The position numbers and the translations under genes are program-made. Below are positions 1 to 8,289 of a DNA stretch of 64,000 nucleotides, one piece after another; position 1 is the first letter of the stretch; every line of letters starts with the position of its first letter. Source of the DNA: Christensenella sp. (GTDB lineage: Bacteria > Bacillota > Clostridia > Christensenellales > CAG-917); the NCBI GenBank assembly GCA_022009775.1, contig CP091723.1, forward strand, positions 868,001-932,000, read 5' to 3'. Below the pieces are notes generated by a model. That model saw only the letters and a program-made list of their open reading frames with translations, was not told where the DNA came from and made no database searches.

Positions 1-1
1 T

Positions 2-307
2 TTCTATATGAAACAAAACGACGACGGACTCACCGTTGCGGCAACCGACTTGCTTGTTCCGGGCGTCGGCGAAATCATCGGCTGCTCCGAGCGCGAAGCG
101 GACTACGACAAACTCAAACAGGCGATGGTGGAGCGTGGAATGAACCTTGACGACTACACCGGTTATATGGATTTGAGAAAGTACGGCAGCGTTCCGCATA
201 GCGGTTTCGGTCTCGGTCTCGAACGTATTCTTATGTACGTGACGGGCATCGGCAACATTCGTGACGTACAACTCTATTCCAGAACCGCCGGCGACCTTAT
301 GGCGTAA
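2..307 (+). CDS. asnS: Asparaginyl-tRNA synthetase, C-terminal end (partial)
   Basis: Only the last 101 codons lie in the window; the reading frame is open from base 2 and the gene starts upstream. The enzyme charges tRNA-Asn with asparagine in the cytoplasm. The segment has the class II synthetase end: VPGVGEIIGCSERE, where family members have VGEIIGGSQRE, then class II motif 3 as GFGLGLERIL with its conserved arginine. It ends at the normal family C-terminus (DVQLYSRTAGDL). The asnA gene follows after 54 bases and aspS after that, so this is an aspartate/asparagine cluster. Having both asnS and asnA suggests that Asn-tRNA is made directly rather than only by amidation of Asp-tRNA. Confidence 0.95.
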   Translation, partial: FYMKQNDDGLTVAATDLLVPGVGEIIGCSEREADYDKLKQAMVERGMNLDDYTGYMDLRKYGSVPHSGFGLGLERILMYVTGIGNIRDVQLYSRTAGDLMA

Positions 308-361
308 AATCACGAAAGACTTTTTTCTGCAGGGGAAAATGCGAGAAAAAGGAGAGAAGAT

Positions 362-1372
362 ATGTATTCCTTGATTGTGCCCGAAGGTTACAAAAGCAAA
401 ATGTCCGTTCGAGAGACGGAAAAAGCGATAAAATTCGTAAAAGACGCGTTTCAACGCAACCTTATAAAAAATTTCGGTTTCGAGAGAATTTCCGCGCCGT
501 TGTTCGTGAAGAGCAAAACGGGCGTCAACGACGACCTTAACGGCGTCGAAAGAGCGGTGAAATTCGACATTCTCGAACAGGGCGGAGCGGAAGCGGAAAT
601 AGTCCACTCCCTTGCGAAGTGGAAAAGACTTGCGCTCAAAAGATACGGTTTCAGAAACGGCGAAGGTCTCTACACGGACATGAACGCAATCCGCAGGGAC
701 GACAAGTGTGACAATCAACACTCCATTTACGTTGACCAGTGGGACTGGGAAATGGTCATATCCAAAGAGCAACGCAACCGCGATTTTCTCAAAATGATAG
801 TGACGAGAATCGTTTCCGCGATATGCGACACGCTCGATGAGACGAAGAAGGCTTTTCCGGTCATCGACCTGAATCTCAAAAGAGAAGTGACTTTCGTCAC
901 GACGCAGGATGCGCTTGACAGGTATCCCGAACTCGATTCTCACCAAAGAGAAAGCGCGCTTGCAAAAGAGTACGGAACGATATTTCTTATGAACATCGGC
1001 GGCGCACTCTCAAACGGAAAGCCGCACGACGGCAGAGCACCCGACTACGACGACTGGTCGCTCAACGGAGACATAATTTTCTATGACGAAGTGCTTGGCG
1101 AGAGTATAGAAATCTCGTCGATGGGTATAAGAGTCGATGCGGACAGTCTCAAAAAACAACTGGAACTCGCAAACGCGACGGACAGACTCGAAAACGACTA
1201 TCACAAACAAATAGTTGCGGGCACGCTTCCGCTCACGATAGGCGGCGGAATAGGACAATCGAGACTTTGTATGCTGATACTGCAAAAAGCGCATATCGGC
1301 GAAGTGCAATCTAGTTTGTGGCCCGACGAAATGCACGAAAGATGCGACGAAGCAGGCATAAATCTGCTTTGA
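362..1372 (+). CDS. asnA: Aspartate--ammonia ligase (asparagine synthetase A)
   Basis: This 336-residue cytoplasmic enzyme makes asparagine from aspartate, ammonia and ATP. The length matches the AsnA family (about 330-340 residues), which has a class II synthetase-like catalytic core. Family stretches visible are the N-terminal region with FVKSKTGVNDDLNG, the IRRDDKCDNQHSIYVDQWDWE segment, and the C-terminal GGGIGQSRLCM ATP-binding motif equivalent to synthetase motif 3. AAGGAGAG lies 4-11 bases before the ATG and fixes the start. The gene lies between asnS and aspS at short spacing on the same strand, so the three are probably cotranscribed. Confidence 0.96.
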   Translation: MYSLIVPEGYKSKMSVRETEKAIKFVKDAFQRNLIKNFGFERISAPLFVKSKTGVNDDLNGVERAVKFDILEQGGAEAEIVHSLAKWKRLALKRYGFRNGEGLYTDMNAIRRDDKCDNQHSIYVDQWDWEMVISKEQRNRDFLKMIVTRIVSAICDTLDETKKAFPVIDLNLKREVTFVTTQDALDRYPELDSHQRESALAKEYGTIFLMNIGGALSNGKPHDGRAPDYDDWSLNGDIIFYDEVLGESIEISSMGIRVDADSLKKQLELANATDRLENDYHKQIVAGTLPLTIGGGIGQSRLCMLILQKAHIGEVQSSLWPDEMHERCDEAGINLL

Positions 1373-1413
1373 TATAAAACAAAAATCTAATTCAAAAATA
1401 CTCAAAGGTGTTT

Positions 1414-3165
1414 ATGGAACTGAGAACTCACAATTGCGGAGAATTAAGACAATCCGACGAAGGCAAACACGTCAAACTGTGCGGCTGGCTTTCCAGCGTT
1501 CGCGACCTTGGCGCAGTCATCTTCTTCGTGTTGCGCGACTACTACGGATATACGCAGGCGGTCGTGAGCGACGAAGAGAAGAAAGAACAAATCCGCTCTA
1601 TCCCGCGCGAAAGCACGATATCCATCGAAGGAAAAGTGGTTTTGCGAAGCGCACCCAACAAGGATATGCCCACGGGTATGATCGAAATCGAACCCGAAAA
1701 AATCGAATTGCTCGGCAAGTGCTACGAACTTCTCCCGTTTGAAATCGCAACAAGCACTCAATCTCGTGAAGACGTACGTCTCAAATATCGTTTTCTCGAT
1801 TTGAGAAACCCTGACGTAAAAGCGAAGATAGTGTTCCGCTCAAAAGTGGTCAGCTGGCTTCGCAACAAGATGACGTCCCTCGGCTTTTTGGAGATCACGA
1901 CGCCCATTCTCACGTCGTCGTCCCCCGAAGGCGCGCGCGACTACATCGTGCCGTCAAGGCTTTATCCCGGACACTTCTATGCGCTCCCGCAAGCTCCGCA
2001 GCAATACAAACAATTGCTCATGGCAAGCGGCTTTGACAGGTATTTCCAGATTGCGCCGTGTTTCAGAGACGAAGACGCGCGTGCGGACAGAAGCCCGGGT
2101 GAGTTCTATCAACTCGACACCGAAATGTGCTTTGCGACTCAGGAAGACGTTTTTGCGGTTATGGAAGACGTGCTCAGCGGTGTGTTCAAAGAGTTCTCTC
2201 CCAAGAACTACAAAGTCGACGAAGGCCCGTTCCGCAGAATCACTTATCGCGACGCAATGAGAGATTACGGCTCGGACAAACCCGACCTTCGCAACCCGCT
2301 TATCATCAAAGACGTCACGGATATTCTCTCGGAAAAAGCGCCGTTCTTTGAAAAGGGCAAGACCGTGAAGGCAATCGCCGTCAACGATTTCAAAGAGACG
2401 AGAAAGTGGATTGACGCACTCGTCGAAAAAGCGAAACTCAACGGCGCAAGCAATATGTATTGGTTCAAACTCGACGAGAAAGGCGAACTTGCTGGCGGAA
2501 TTGCGAAATTCCTTGCGGACAGCAAAGACGCACTCGTTGAAAGACTCGGCTTGAAAGCAGGCGGATTCGTCGCGATTCTCGCAGAAGAGAAGGGCGTCGA
2601 AAAACAAGCGGGCTACGTTCGCACCGAACTAGGCGTCGGTCTCGATCTTCTCGAAAAAGACGCGTTCAGATTTTGCTGGATCGTGGACTTCCCGATGTAC
2701 GAGTACGACGACGAAGGCAATCTCGGCTTCTGCCACAATCCGTTCTCTATGCCGCAAGGCGGACTTGACGCACTCAACAATATGGATCCGCTCGACATCG
2801 TCGCATATCAATACGACAGCGTAGTCAACGGTGTGGAATTGAGCTCAGGTGCGGTGAGAAACCACGAGCCCGCAATCATGGAAAAGGCGTTTGAAATCGT
2901 CGGTTACGGCAAAGAAGTCATCGAAGAGAAATTCTCGGCGCTTTACAACGCGTTCAAATTCGGCGCACCGCCGCACGCAGGTATCGCACCGGGCGTTGAC
3001 CGTATCGTAATGCTTCTTGCAAACGAACCCAGCATCAGAGAAATCATCACCTTCCCTATGGACAGAAACGCTCGCGACGTGCTTATGGGCGCGCCCAGCA
3101 CCGTCACCGAGAAGCAACTGAAAGAAGTGCATATCAAGATCGATCTGCCCAAAGAAGAGAAATAA
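1414..3165 (+). CDS. aspS: Aspartyl-tRNA synthetase
   Basis: The 583-residue class II synthetase attaches aspartate to tRNA-Asp. It has the N-terminal OB-fold anticodon-binding domain (about 1-110), the catalytic core with motif 2 (FRDEDARADRSPGEFYQLD) and motif 3 (GIAPGVDRIVMLL), and an inserted GAD domain at about 290-410, which marks the bacterial rather than archaeal type. Length agrees with bacterial AspS (580-600). The start is taken at the ATG at 1414 because AAAGG lies five bases upstream; the in-frame GTG at 1408 would leave no room for a ribosome binding site. It follows asnA by 41 bases. Confidence 0.95.
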   Translation: MELRTHNCGELRQSDEGKHVKLCGWLSSVRDLGAVIFFVLRDYYGYTQAVVSDEEKKEQIRSIPRESTISIEGKVVLRSAPNKDMPTGMIEIEPEKIELLGKCYELLPFEIATSTQSREDVRLKYRFLDLRNPDVKAKIVFRSKVVSWLRNKMTSLGFLEITTPILTSSSPEGARDYIVPSRLYPGHFYALPQAPQQYKQLLMASGFDRYFQIAPCFRDEDARADRSPGEFYQLDTEMCFATQEDVFAVMEDVLSGVFKEFSPKNYKVDEGPFRRITYRDAMRDYGSDKPDLRNPLIIKDVTDILSEKAPFFEKGKTVKAIAVNDFKETRKWIDALVEKAKLNGASNMYWFKLDEKGELAGGIAKFLADSKDALVERLGLKAGGFVAILAEEKGVEKQAGYVRTELGVGLDLLEKDAFRFCWIVDFPMYEYDDEGNLGFCHNPFSMPQGGLDALNNMDPLDIVAYQYDSVVNGVELSSGAVRNHEPAIMEKAFEIVGYGKEVIEEKFSALYNAFKFGAPPHAGIAPGVDRIVMLLANEPSIREIITFPMDRNARDVLMGAPSTVTEKQLKEVHIKIDLPKEEK

Positions 3166-3202
3166 GAATATCAAAAGGGACATTGTCCCCAGGAGAAATA
3201 TA

Positions 3203-4609
3203 ATGAAAAAGAAACTTTTTAGCGCATTTGCGGCAATTTTGGTTCTCGTGATAAGCATCGCGACATTGGTTGCCTGCAATCCTTACAAAAACACCGCAAT
3301 CGGCGGCGGCGATGCGACCGCACCCGTTGAATCCAACGGCGGTTATATCGTCAAACAAGGCAATTACGTTTATTTCGTCAACGGATACGTCGGCGCAGAC
3401 GCAGACGCTACGTGGGGCGCGGCAACCAAACAAGGCATCGTTCGCGCAGAAGTGAAAGAAGACGGCACGATTGACAATTCGACGAGCAAACTTCTCGTTC
3501 CGAAGAGCATCTACAACTCTTCCGTCAACGGCGGCATCGCGATTTTCGGCGAATGGATTTATTACGCAACGCCCAACGTCGACAAAGATAAATCCGGCAC
3601 CGCTTCCACCACCGATACCGACTTTATGCGCACCAAAATCGACGGCTCCGTGACTCAGCTCATCGGAACTATCGGCACTCGTTCTTCCGAATATATCTTC
3701 ACGTCTTCCAGAGTTTTGTATTTCACGAACAACACCGTGAGTTACATCGACTTCTCGGGCATGAAGGCCAACAAGAATATCGACAATGGACAAGGCGCAA
3801 CCAAAGGTACGTTGCTTGAAAACGTCGCAAGCATCGCATGGACGTACGGTTCAAACGAGATGTTCTATGTTCAGAATGCTCCTGCAGAAGACAGCTACAA
3901 GAACTACAACAACCTTTGCGCAATCAACCTTGACGGCACGAATCAACGCACTCTCGCAACGCTCGACACGTTCGTGACGGAAGGCAAAACTCCCGAAAAC
4001 GACCAACTCAACGTGTTCAAATACACGCTTGCGAAAATGTATGTAGAGGCGGACGGATCTTCCACGATCTACTACACCAAGACGTATACTTTGAACAGTA
4101 AAACGGAGAAAGCCGGTTTGTTTATGGCAAAAGCTGCGGACTTCAAGGCAACTGAAAAACTTCTCAACAAAATCAGCTCGACCACGCTCGTTCCGCTCGG
4201 TTATGAAGAAGGCGCACTCGCATACAATGCGGATAGCAAATATTGCTGGTACAACGGCACCGAAACGGAAAATCCCGTTCTCGTGAGCGACGCGTCTCAA
4301 ACCATTTGGAAGGTTGATAAAGAGAAAGGCATTGTGTATTTCTCCGCGACGTCATCCGCTTCCGCACTCTACAAGATTTCTTATAGGGGCGCAACCGACA
4401 ACATCACGACGGTGATTTCCGAAGGCATCAAGACTGACGGATTCGTGCTCGATTTTATCGGAAACGATTTCTTCTTCTTTGCAACCAACGACAACAACTA
4501 TCTGCACACCATCAATCTTTTGACCTTTGACAAGGATGCAAAAGATGCCGAGAGCACCTATATCGGTATCGGAAGACCCGAAAAAGAAGACAAAACAGAC
4601 AACAAATAA
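3203..4609 (+). CDS. Lipoprotein with DUF5050-like beta-propeller repeats
   Basis: The protein (468 residues) starts with a lipoprotein signal: three lysines, a hydrophobic stretch and lipobox LVAC with Cys25. It should be anchored on the outer face of the membrane. The rest is rich in repeats of the type YVYFVNG, WIYYATP, VLYFTNN and MFYVQN followed by polar turns, as in the DUF5050/TolB-like propeller domains common in clostridial surface lipoproteins. The ligand is unknown. AGGAG lies ten bases before the ATG, next to a small hairpin (GGGAC att GTCCC, about 3178-3190) that could partly hide the site. A strong terminator follows, so the gene closes the asnS-asnA-aspS transcription unit or forms its own. 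Confidence 0.75.
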   Translation: MKKKLFSAFAAILVLVISIATLVACNPYKNTAIGGGDATAPVESNGGYIVKQGNYVYFVNGYVGADADATWGAATKQGIVRAEVKEDGTIDNSTSKLLVPKSIYNSSVNGGIAIFGEWIYYATPNVDKDKSGTASTTDTDFMRTKIDGSVTQLIGTIGTRSSEYIFTSSRVLYFTNNTVSYIDFSGMKANKNIDNGQGATKGTLLENVASIAWTYGSNEMFYVQNAPAEDSYKNYNNLCAINLDGTNQRTLATLDTFVTEGKTPENDQLNVFKYTLAKMYVEADGSSTIYYTKTYTLNSKTEKAGLFMAKAADFKATEKLLNKISSTTLVPLGYEEGALAYNADSKYCWYNGTETENPVLVSDASQTIWKVDKEKGIVYFSATSSASALYKISYRGATDNITTVISEGIKTDGFVLDFIGNDFFFFATNDNNYLHTINLLTFDKDAKDAESTYIGIGRPEKEDKTDNK

Positions 4610-4620
4610 TTGACGTTTTC

Positions 4621-4657
4621 AAAGCGGCTCTCTTTGTGAGAGCCGCTTTGCCGTTTT
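4621..4657 (+). terminator. Rho-independent terminator
   Basis: An 11-bp perfect stem, AAAGCGGCTCT / AGAGCCGCTTT, with a 7-base loop, followed by a short T-rich tract (GCCGTTTT), 12 bases after the lipoprotein stop codon. Confidence 0.85.
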
Positions 4658-4717
4658 AACGATGTTTTGACGTTCTATTCCGCTCGATTTTGAGTTTGGC
4701 AATCTATGCTCAAGCCA

Positions 4718-4734
4718 TTTTGATCGGATCAAAA
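4718..4734. promoter_or_regulatory. Palindromic operator-like site upstream of the SDR gene
   Basis: A perfect palindrome, TTTTGATC-G-GATCAAAA, lies 16 bases before the reductase start codon. Its symmetry and position fit an operator, but I see no matching regulator gene beside it. A five-codon reading frame (ATG at 4737, MKQGL) starts right after it; its stop overlaps the reductase ATG (ATGA), which could couple translation. Confidence 0.45.
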
Positions 4735-4750
4735 ACATGAAACAAGGATT

Positions 4751-5473
4751 ATGACAAAAACAATTTTCATCACGGGCGGAAGTCGCGGCATCGGTGAAGC
4801 ACTTGTCAAAAAGTGCGCAGGGAATTACAACGTCGCTTTCACCTACAATCGCTCAAAAGAGCGCGCCCAAAAATTACAGGACGAACTGAACTCCGTTTTC
4901 GGCGGAGTTTTTGCCGTTTTTTGCGACGTATCCGACGCGCAAAGCGTATCGGCGGCGGTTTCGGCAGTGAAAAAGCGTTTCGGGAGAATCGATATTCTCG
5001 TCAATGACGCAGGCATTGCAAAAAGCGGACTTTTCATCGACACGACAATCGACGATTGGCACGAAATGTTTTCCGTCAACGTGGACGGCGTTTTCAACGT
5101 CACGAAAGCGGTTCTTCCCGATATGCTTTCGCACTCAAACGGTTCTATCGTCAACGTTTCGTCGGTGTGGGGTGTGAAAGGCGCAAGCATGGAAGTTGCA
5201 TATTCTGCAACAAAAGCCGCCGTCATCGGCTTCACCAAAGCCCTTGCCAAAGAAGTCGCGCCCATGGGTGTGCGCGTAAACGCCGTTGCACCCGGCGCAA
5301 TCTCCACCGATATGATGAAAGTCTATTCCGACTCCGACGTTCATGACCTTTGTGACAACACCATTCCGCTTTCCCGTCTCGGCACTCCCGACGAAGTTGC
5401 CGACGCAATACTATATCTTGCAAACGCGGAGTATGTTACGGGGGAAACTCTTGTTATCTCCGGCGGTATGTGA
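4751..5473 (+). CDS. fabG: Short-chain dehydrogenase, FabG-type 3-oxoacyl-ACP reductase
   Basis: A 240-residue classical SDR enzyme, probably NADPH-dependent. The cofactor motif is GGSRGIG near the N-terminus, NDAG (usual NNAG) follows at about residue 81, and the catalytic set is the serine in NVSSVWG with tyrosine and lysine in YSATK. The end, EYVTGETLVISGGM, is the standard FabG C-terminus. By sequence this is a 3-oxoacyl-[acyl-carrier-protein] reductase, but no other fatty-acid gene is nearby, so another short-chain ketone substrate is possible. AAGGA lies 5 bases before the ATG. It is a single-gene unit between a terminator and repeat DNA. Confidence 0.85.
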   Translation: MTKTIFITGGSRGIGEALVKKCAGNYNVAFTYNRSKERAQKLQDELNSVFGGVFAVFCDVSDAQSVSAAVSAVKKRFGRIDILVNDAGIAKSGLFIDTTIDDWHEMFSVNVDGVFNVTKAVLPDMLSHSNGSIVNVSSVWGVKGASMEVAYSATKAAVIGFTKALAKEVAPMGVRVNAVAPGAISTDMMKVYSDSDVHDLCDNTIPLSRLGTPDEVADAILYLANAEYVTGETLVISGGM

Positions 5474-5478
5474 GCGCA

Positions 5479-5585
5479 CCAAACGGCGACAAACTGCGTC
5501 AGGCACGACTTGCCCCAAAATCACGTACTACTTGTACGTTGGGGTTTGTTTCAAGCCGTGCCTTTCTTGTTATTCATCCGTTTGG
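5479..5585 (+). repeat. Family H nested hairpin element, copy H1
   Basis: The element begins six bases after the fabG stop. Outer arms are CCAAACGG / CCGTTTGG, then AGGCACG / CGTGCCT, then CCCCA / TGGGG, and an apical ACGTAC / GTACGT around a short loop. The right side carries the family tag TTTCTTGTT followed by TTCAT. The order of stems is the same as in the other H copies, but almost all paired sequences differ and remain paired. Confidence 0.7.
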
Positions 5586-5586
5586 A

Positions 5587-5669
5587 CACGCTCACGAATA
5601 AAGGTTGTGCCAACGCCCCGAGCCTGCCAACTCATGTACTATTTGTACATTAGGGTTGCCGTGAGCGTG
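5587..5669 (+). repeat. Family H nested hairpin element, copy H2
   Basis: It lies in tandem with H1. Outer arms are CACGCTCACG / CGTGAGCGTG, then CAAC / GTTG, and an apical ATGTAC / GTACAT. The central part (CAACTCATGTAC ... GTACATTAGGGTTGCCG) is nearly identical to the cores of H4, H5 and H6. It lacks the second stem seen in those copies, so it is a short version. It is followed by TTTTTTC. Confidence 0.7.
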
Positions 5670-5829
5670 GTTTTTTCTTAATTAATAATTAATAATTATG
5701 GAAGGCGAAGCCTTATCCAAAAGCCCCTTCGGAGCGTACTTTATATTTCCAAAACAATTGTCCGAAAGAATACAAAACGTTTTATAAGCAACAGCACATT
5801 AAAGTGTAAGGGCGGATTTTGTCGGGGTA
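5670..5829. repeat. Repeat remnant and AT-rich spacer
   Basis: TTAATTAATAATTAATAATT followed by GGAAGGCGAAGCC and CGGAGCGTACTT matches the start of repeat R2 copy a (11257-11330), where the same sequence also follows two H elements. Only the left end of R2 is present. The rest of the spacer up to the promoter shows nothing I recognise. Confidence 0.5.
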
Positions 5830-5858
5830 TTGACATCTTTTTTTATATATAATATAAT
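5830..5858 (+). promoter_or_regulatory. Consensus sigma-A promoter of the 742-residue lipoprotein gene
   Basis: TTGACA at 5830-5835 and TATAAT at 5853-5858 are both perfect consensus hexamers, separated by 17 bases. The leader is about 85 bases and ends with TTAGGAGG eight bases before the ATG at 5951. Such a promoter predicts high expression. Confidence 0.85.
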
Positions 5859-5950
5859 ATATCTGTATTCATACAAGCCATATATATGCGCACACGCGCG
5901 ATATATCAAGACTTGATCTGAAACGATGAGAAATTTTTTAGGAGGCAATT

Positions 5951-8179
5951 ATGAAGAAATTCAGCATCAGAACGTTGCTTGTTCTTGTGTTGGCACTCGT
6001 GCTCGTGTTCTCGCTCGTTGCTTGCGGCGACAAAAACGATGGCGGCGGCGATAAGCCGACTCCCCCGCCGACGCCTGCAGAATATACGTCACAGGAGTAT
6101 TTTACAAATCTTTGGAATTTGTCAAAGGGTATAGGCAGTGAAGCAATTGCGGCAAACGACAATCTTGCCGTTCATGCAGACCTTTCTCTTGCTCTTGCAA
6201 CAGAATCCAACGCAGGCAAAGTTTATCAGAAAGTCGATCTCGGCTTCTCGATCGATCTCGTTCTCGACAAATCAGCCAAGGCGGCAACTAGCGAGAGCCA
6301 AACCGCACTCAAAGTCAGAGTCTACGACCCGACCGACAACGAAACGTGGGTTACCCTTTACGCTTTCATGAGCGATCCGACTTGCATCTTTGTTGACTAT
6401 GCAGGACAAAACATCAAGATCCCGTTCAACTACAGAAATGCAGAATTGAGCGCAAGACTCGATCAATTCCTTACACAAGATAAGGTTATCGTTCTCAACA
6501 AAAACAATCCGGAAAAGAGAGAAGAACTCACCATTGCACAACTTATCGAGAAATTCACTTCCGATATGGGTGCAGACTGGGATCTCAACAAACTCATTGA
6601 CAGAGTAGTTTCTCTTCTCGGAATCAACCTGAAAGAAACTATCGGCAAATTCCAATCTACTCTCGATAACTTTGGTTTTACCCAAGACAAATTGTTCGAC
6701 GCACAAGGCAAACTTGACGTCAAAGGAATTTTGACAACCGATATCGGCGCAGCGCTCTTTGAAAAAACGTCCGTAACCACAAACGGCGACACGAAGACGT
6801 ATTACACTCAGATCCAATCCGGTATTCTCAAAACCGTGGTCGGAATGGTTCCCGGACTCATTAAGAACATCGATCTTTCCGAAATCACGTCTCTTGTGGG
6901 CGATTTGACGAAGATTGGTCTTACCTACAACGAAAAGAACGGCGAAATCGACGGATTCGGCATCAAACTTTCTCTTGGAAACGTTGCTGCAAACGATCCG
7001 ACGAGCAAAGTCACCACAAAGGTCTTCCCGACGATTTCTATCAACATCAACGAACTTTCTTTCCGCAAAGCGACCGGCAATGACATAACAATGGCGACCG
7101 CACGCGAAAACTACAAGACCGACGTTGCTCTCGATATGGGCGTTACGGTTGACGTTTCAGGTATCGTTCTCGACGCAACCGCAATGGATGCAAGAAACGA
7201 CAATAGATTCTCCGCAATCGCAGGTCTTAACAACATCGTTCTCGACGGACAACTTTCTCTCACTCTCAAAGGAAAAGTTGATCTTTGGAACACCACCAAC
7301 AACGAAACCGCTGCAGTTGCGGCACTCTCTTATCAACCCAAAGACGGCGCAAAGGTCGATATCGTCAAAGCAAGTTTTGCAAACGGCACTTTGGCAGTCA
7401 CCGTCAACCAGGATGCAAAGATAGGCGAAGTCCCCATTGCAAAGACGCTCGTCAATCTCTTCGGCGATCACGCATACAACATGATTGCAAAATTGCTTGT
7501 AAACAATGAAGGCGCAACCAACGCACTCAACAATCTTGCAAAGGTTATGTTCACCGACGAAGCGCACAGAGAACTCAATCCCGCTTTCGTGGGTGCTGCA
7601 TGGAAGAACATTGACATTGTTACGCCGATTCAAAACTGGCTTGACAAACTCAATCCGTTCAAACTCCCCGTGAAGCCCGAAGCGGACACCGTGGCAGACG
7701 CACAACAAGTCGTTCCGTTCAAGAGTATTGCGACAACCATCAAAAATGCTATCGCATTTATCACCACTCCCGACAACAATCTCGTCATCGCTCTTGACAA
7801 CATCAACAAGAACGTCGTGAAGATCGGCAAATTGTGGGATACCAACATGAGCGAAAGCGGCAACGTTGATTCCATTTTGGCAAAAGACACCGGCAACTGG
7901 ACGGCGGATCTTGCAAAACTCTTCAAACTCAGCGGCGCAGAATACACCGACGCAAAGACCTTCCTTACGACGGTTTTGGGTGGCAGTGGTAAATTGACGC
8001 TCGATATGAGTTGGGAAAACGGCGCGCTTGTAACCGTTGAAGCAAACGTTAAACAGGCATCCGTCAAGGTCACCGCATACGTCAAAGCAAGCACTTTCGT
8101 GGCGACAGATTACACAGACCTTGCAAAAGACGTCACCAAAGACACTGCAGGCTGGTTCTTGCTTGAATTTGCAGCATAA
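5951..8179 (+). CDS. Large lipoprotein of unknown function
   Basis: A 742-residue lipoprotein: signal peptide with lipobox LVAC (Cys25), a Gly/Asp and Pro/Thr-rich linker (DGGGDKPTPPPTP), then a long folded region without a motif I recognise. The mature part alternates amphipathic strands and short helices and mentions of LDMGVTVDVSGI, KIGEVPIAKTL and similar stretches suggest several related beta-rich modules, possibly a substrate-binding or cell-surface scaffold. It has its own perfect promoter, a strong ribosome binding site and its own terminator, so it is a well-expressed single-gene unit. Function unknown. Confidence 0.8.
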   Translation: MKKFSIRTLLVLVLALVLVFSLVACGDKNDGGGDKPTPPPTPAEYTSQEYFTNLWNLSKGIGSEAIAANDNLAVHADLSLALATESNAGKVYQKVDLGFSIDLVLDKSAKAATSESQTALKVRVYDPTDNETWVTLYAFMSDPTCIFVDYAGQNIKIPFNYRNAELSARLDQFLTQDKVIVLNKNNPEKREELTIAQLIEKFTSDMGADWDLNKLIDRVVSLLGINLKETIGKFQSTLDNFGFTQDKLFDAQGKLDVKGILTTDIGAALFEKTSVTTNGDTKTYYTQIQSGILKTVVGMVPGLIKNIDLSEITSLVGDLTKIGLTYNEKNGEIDGFGIKLSLGNVAANDPTSKVTTKVFPTISININELSFRKATGNDITMATARENYKTDVALDMGVTVDVSGIVLDATAMDARNDNRFSAIAGLNNIVLDGQLSLTLKGKVDLWNTTNNETAAVAALSYQPKDGAKVDIVKASFANGTLAVTVNQDAKIGEVPIAKTLVNLFGDHAYNMIAKLLVNNEGATNALNNLAKVMFTDEAHRELNPAFVGAAWKNIDIVTPIQNWLDKLNPFKLPVKPEADTVADAQQVVPFKSIATTIKNAIAFITTPDNNLVIALDNINKNVVKIGKLWDTNMSESGNVDSILAKDTGNWTADLAKLFKLSGAEYTDAKTFLTTVLGGSGKLTLDMSWENGALVTVEANVKQASVKVTAYVKASTFVATDYTDLAKDVTKDTAGWFLLEFAA

Positions 8180-8206
8180 TTGCTCAAATATAGCGACAAA
8201 AAAAAG

Positions 8207-8236
8207 AAAGCGTCCGCATTTGCGGACGCTTTTTCT
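8207..8236 (+). terminator. Rho-independent terminator
   Basis: AAAGCGTCCGCA tt TGCGGACGCTTTTT followed by CTGT, a strong GC-rich stem with a T tail, 27 bases after the lipoprotein stop. Confidence 0.9.
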
Positions 8237-8254
8237 GTCAAAGTCGTGTCAAAC

Positions 8255-8283
8255 TTGATTTTTGCACGCACTGTTGTTATAAT
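8255..8283 (+). promoter_or_regulatory. Promoter giving a probably leaderless mRNA
   Basis: TTGATT (8255-8260), a 17-base spacer and a perfect TATAAT (8278-8283). Transcription should start near 8290, which is the A of the ATG of the next gene. There is no Shine-Dalgarno sequence between -10 box and ATG, so the message is probably leaderless. Confidence 0.7.
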
Positions 8284-8289
8284 GAGCCT

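Noticed and set aside
4843..5307. Long minus-strand frames inside fabG, nrdD, purA and the 2-hydroxyacyl-CoA dehydratase region
   Set aside because: They run antisense to clearly conserved proteins, lack ribosome binding sites and have biased composition typical of shadow frames.
5479..5585. H elements as integron attC sites
   Set aside because: They are hairpins directly behind genes, like attC, but the RYYYAAC and GTTRRRY core sites are absent from the expected positions, and there is no integrase or cassette array.
5587..5669. CRISPR array from tandem H elements
   Set aside because: Only two units, nested inverted structure, no regular spacers and no cas genes.
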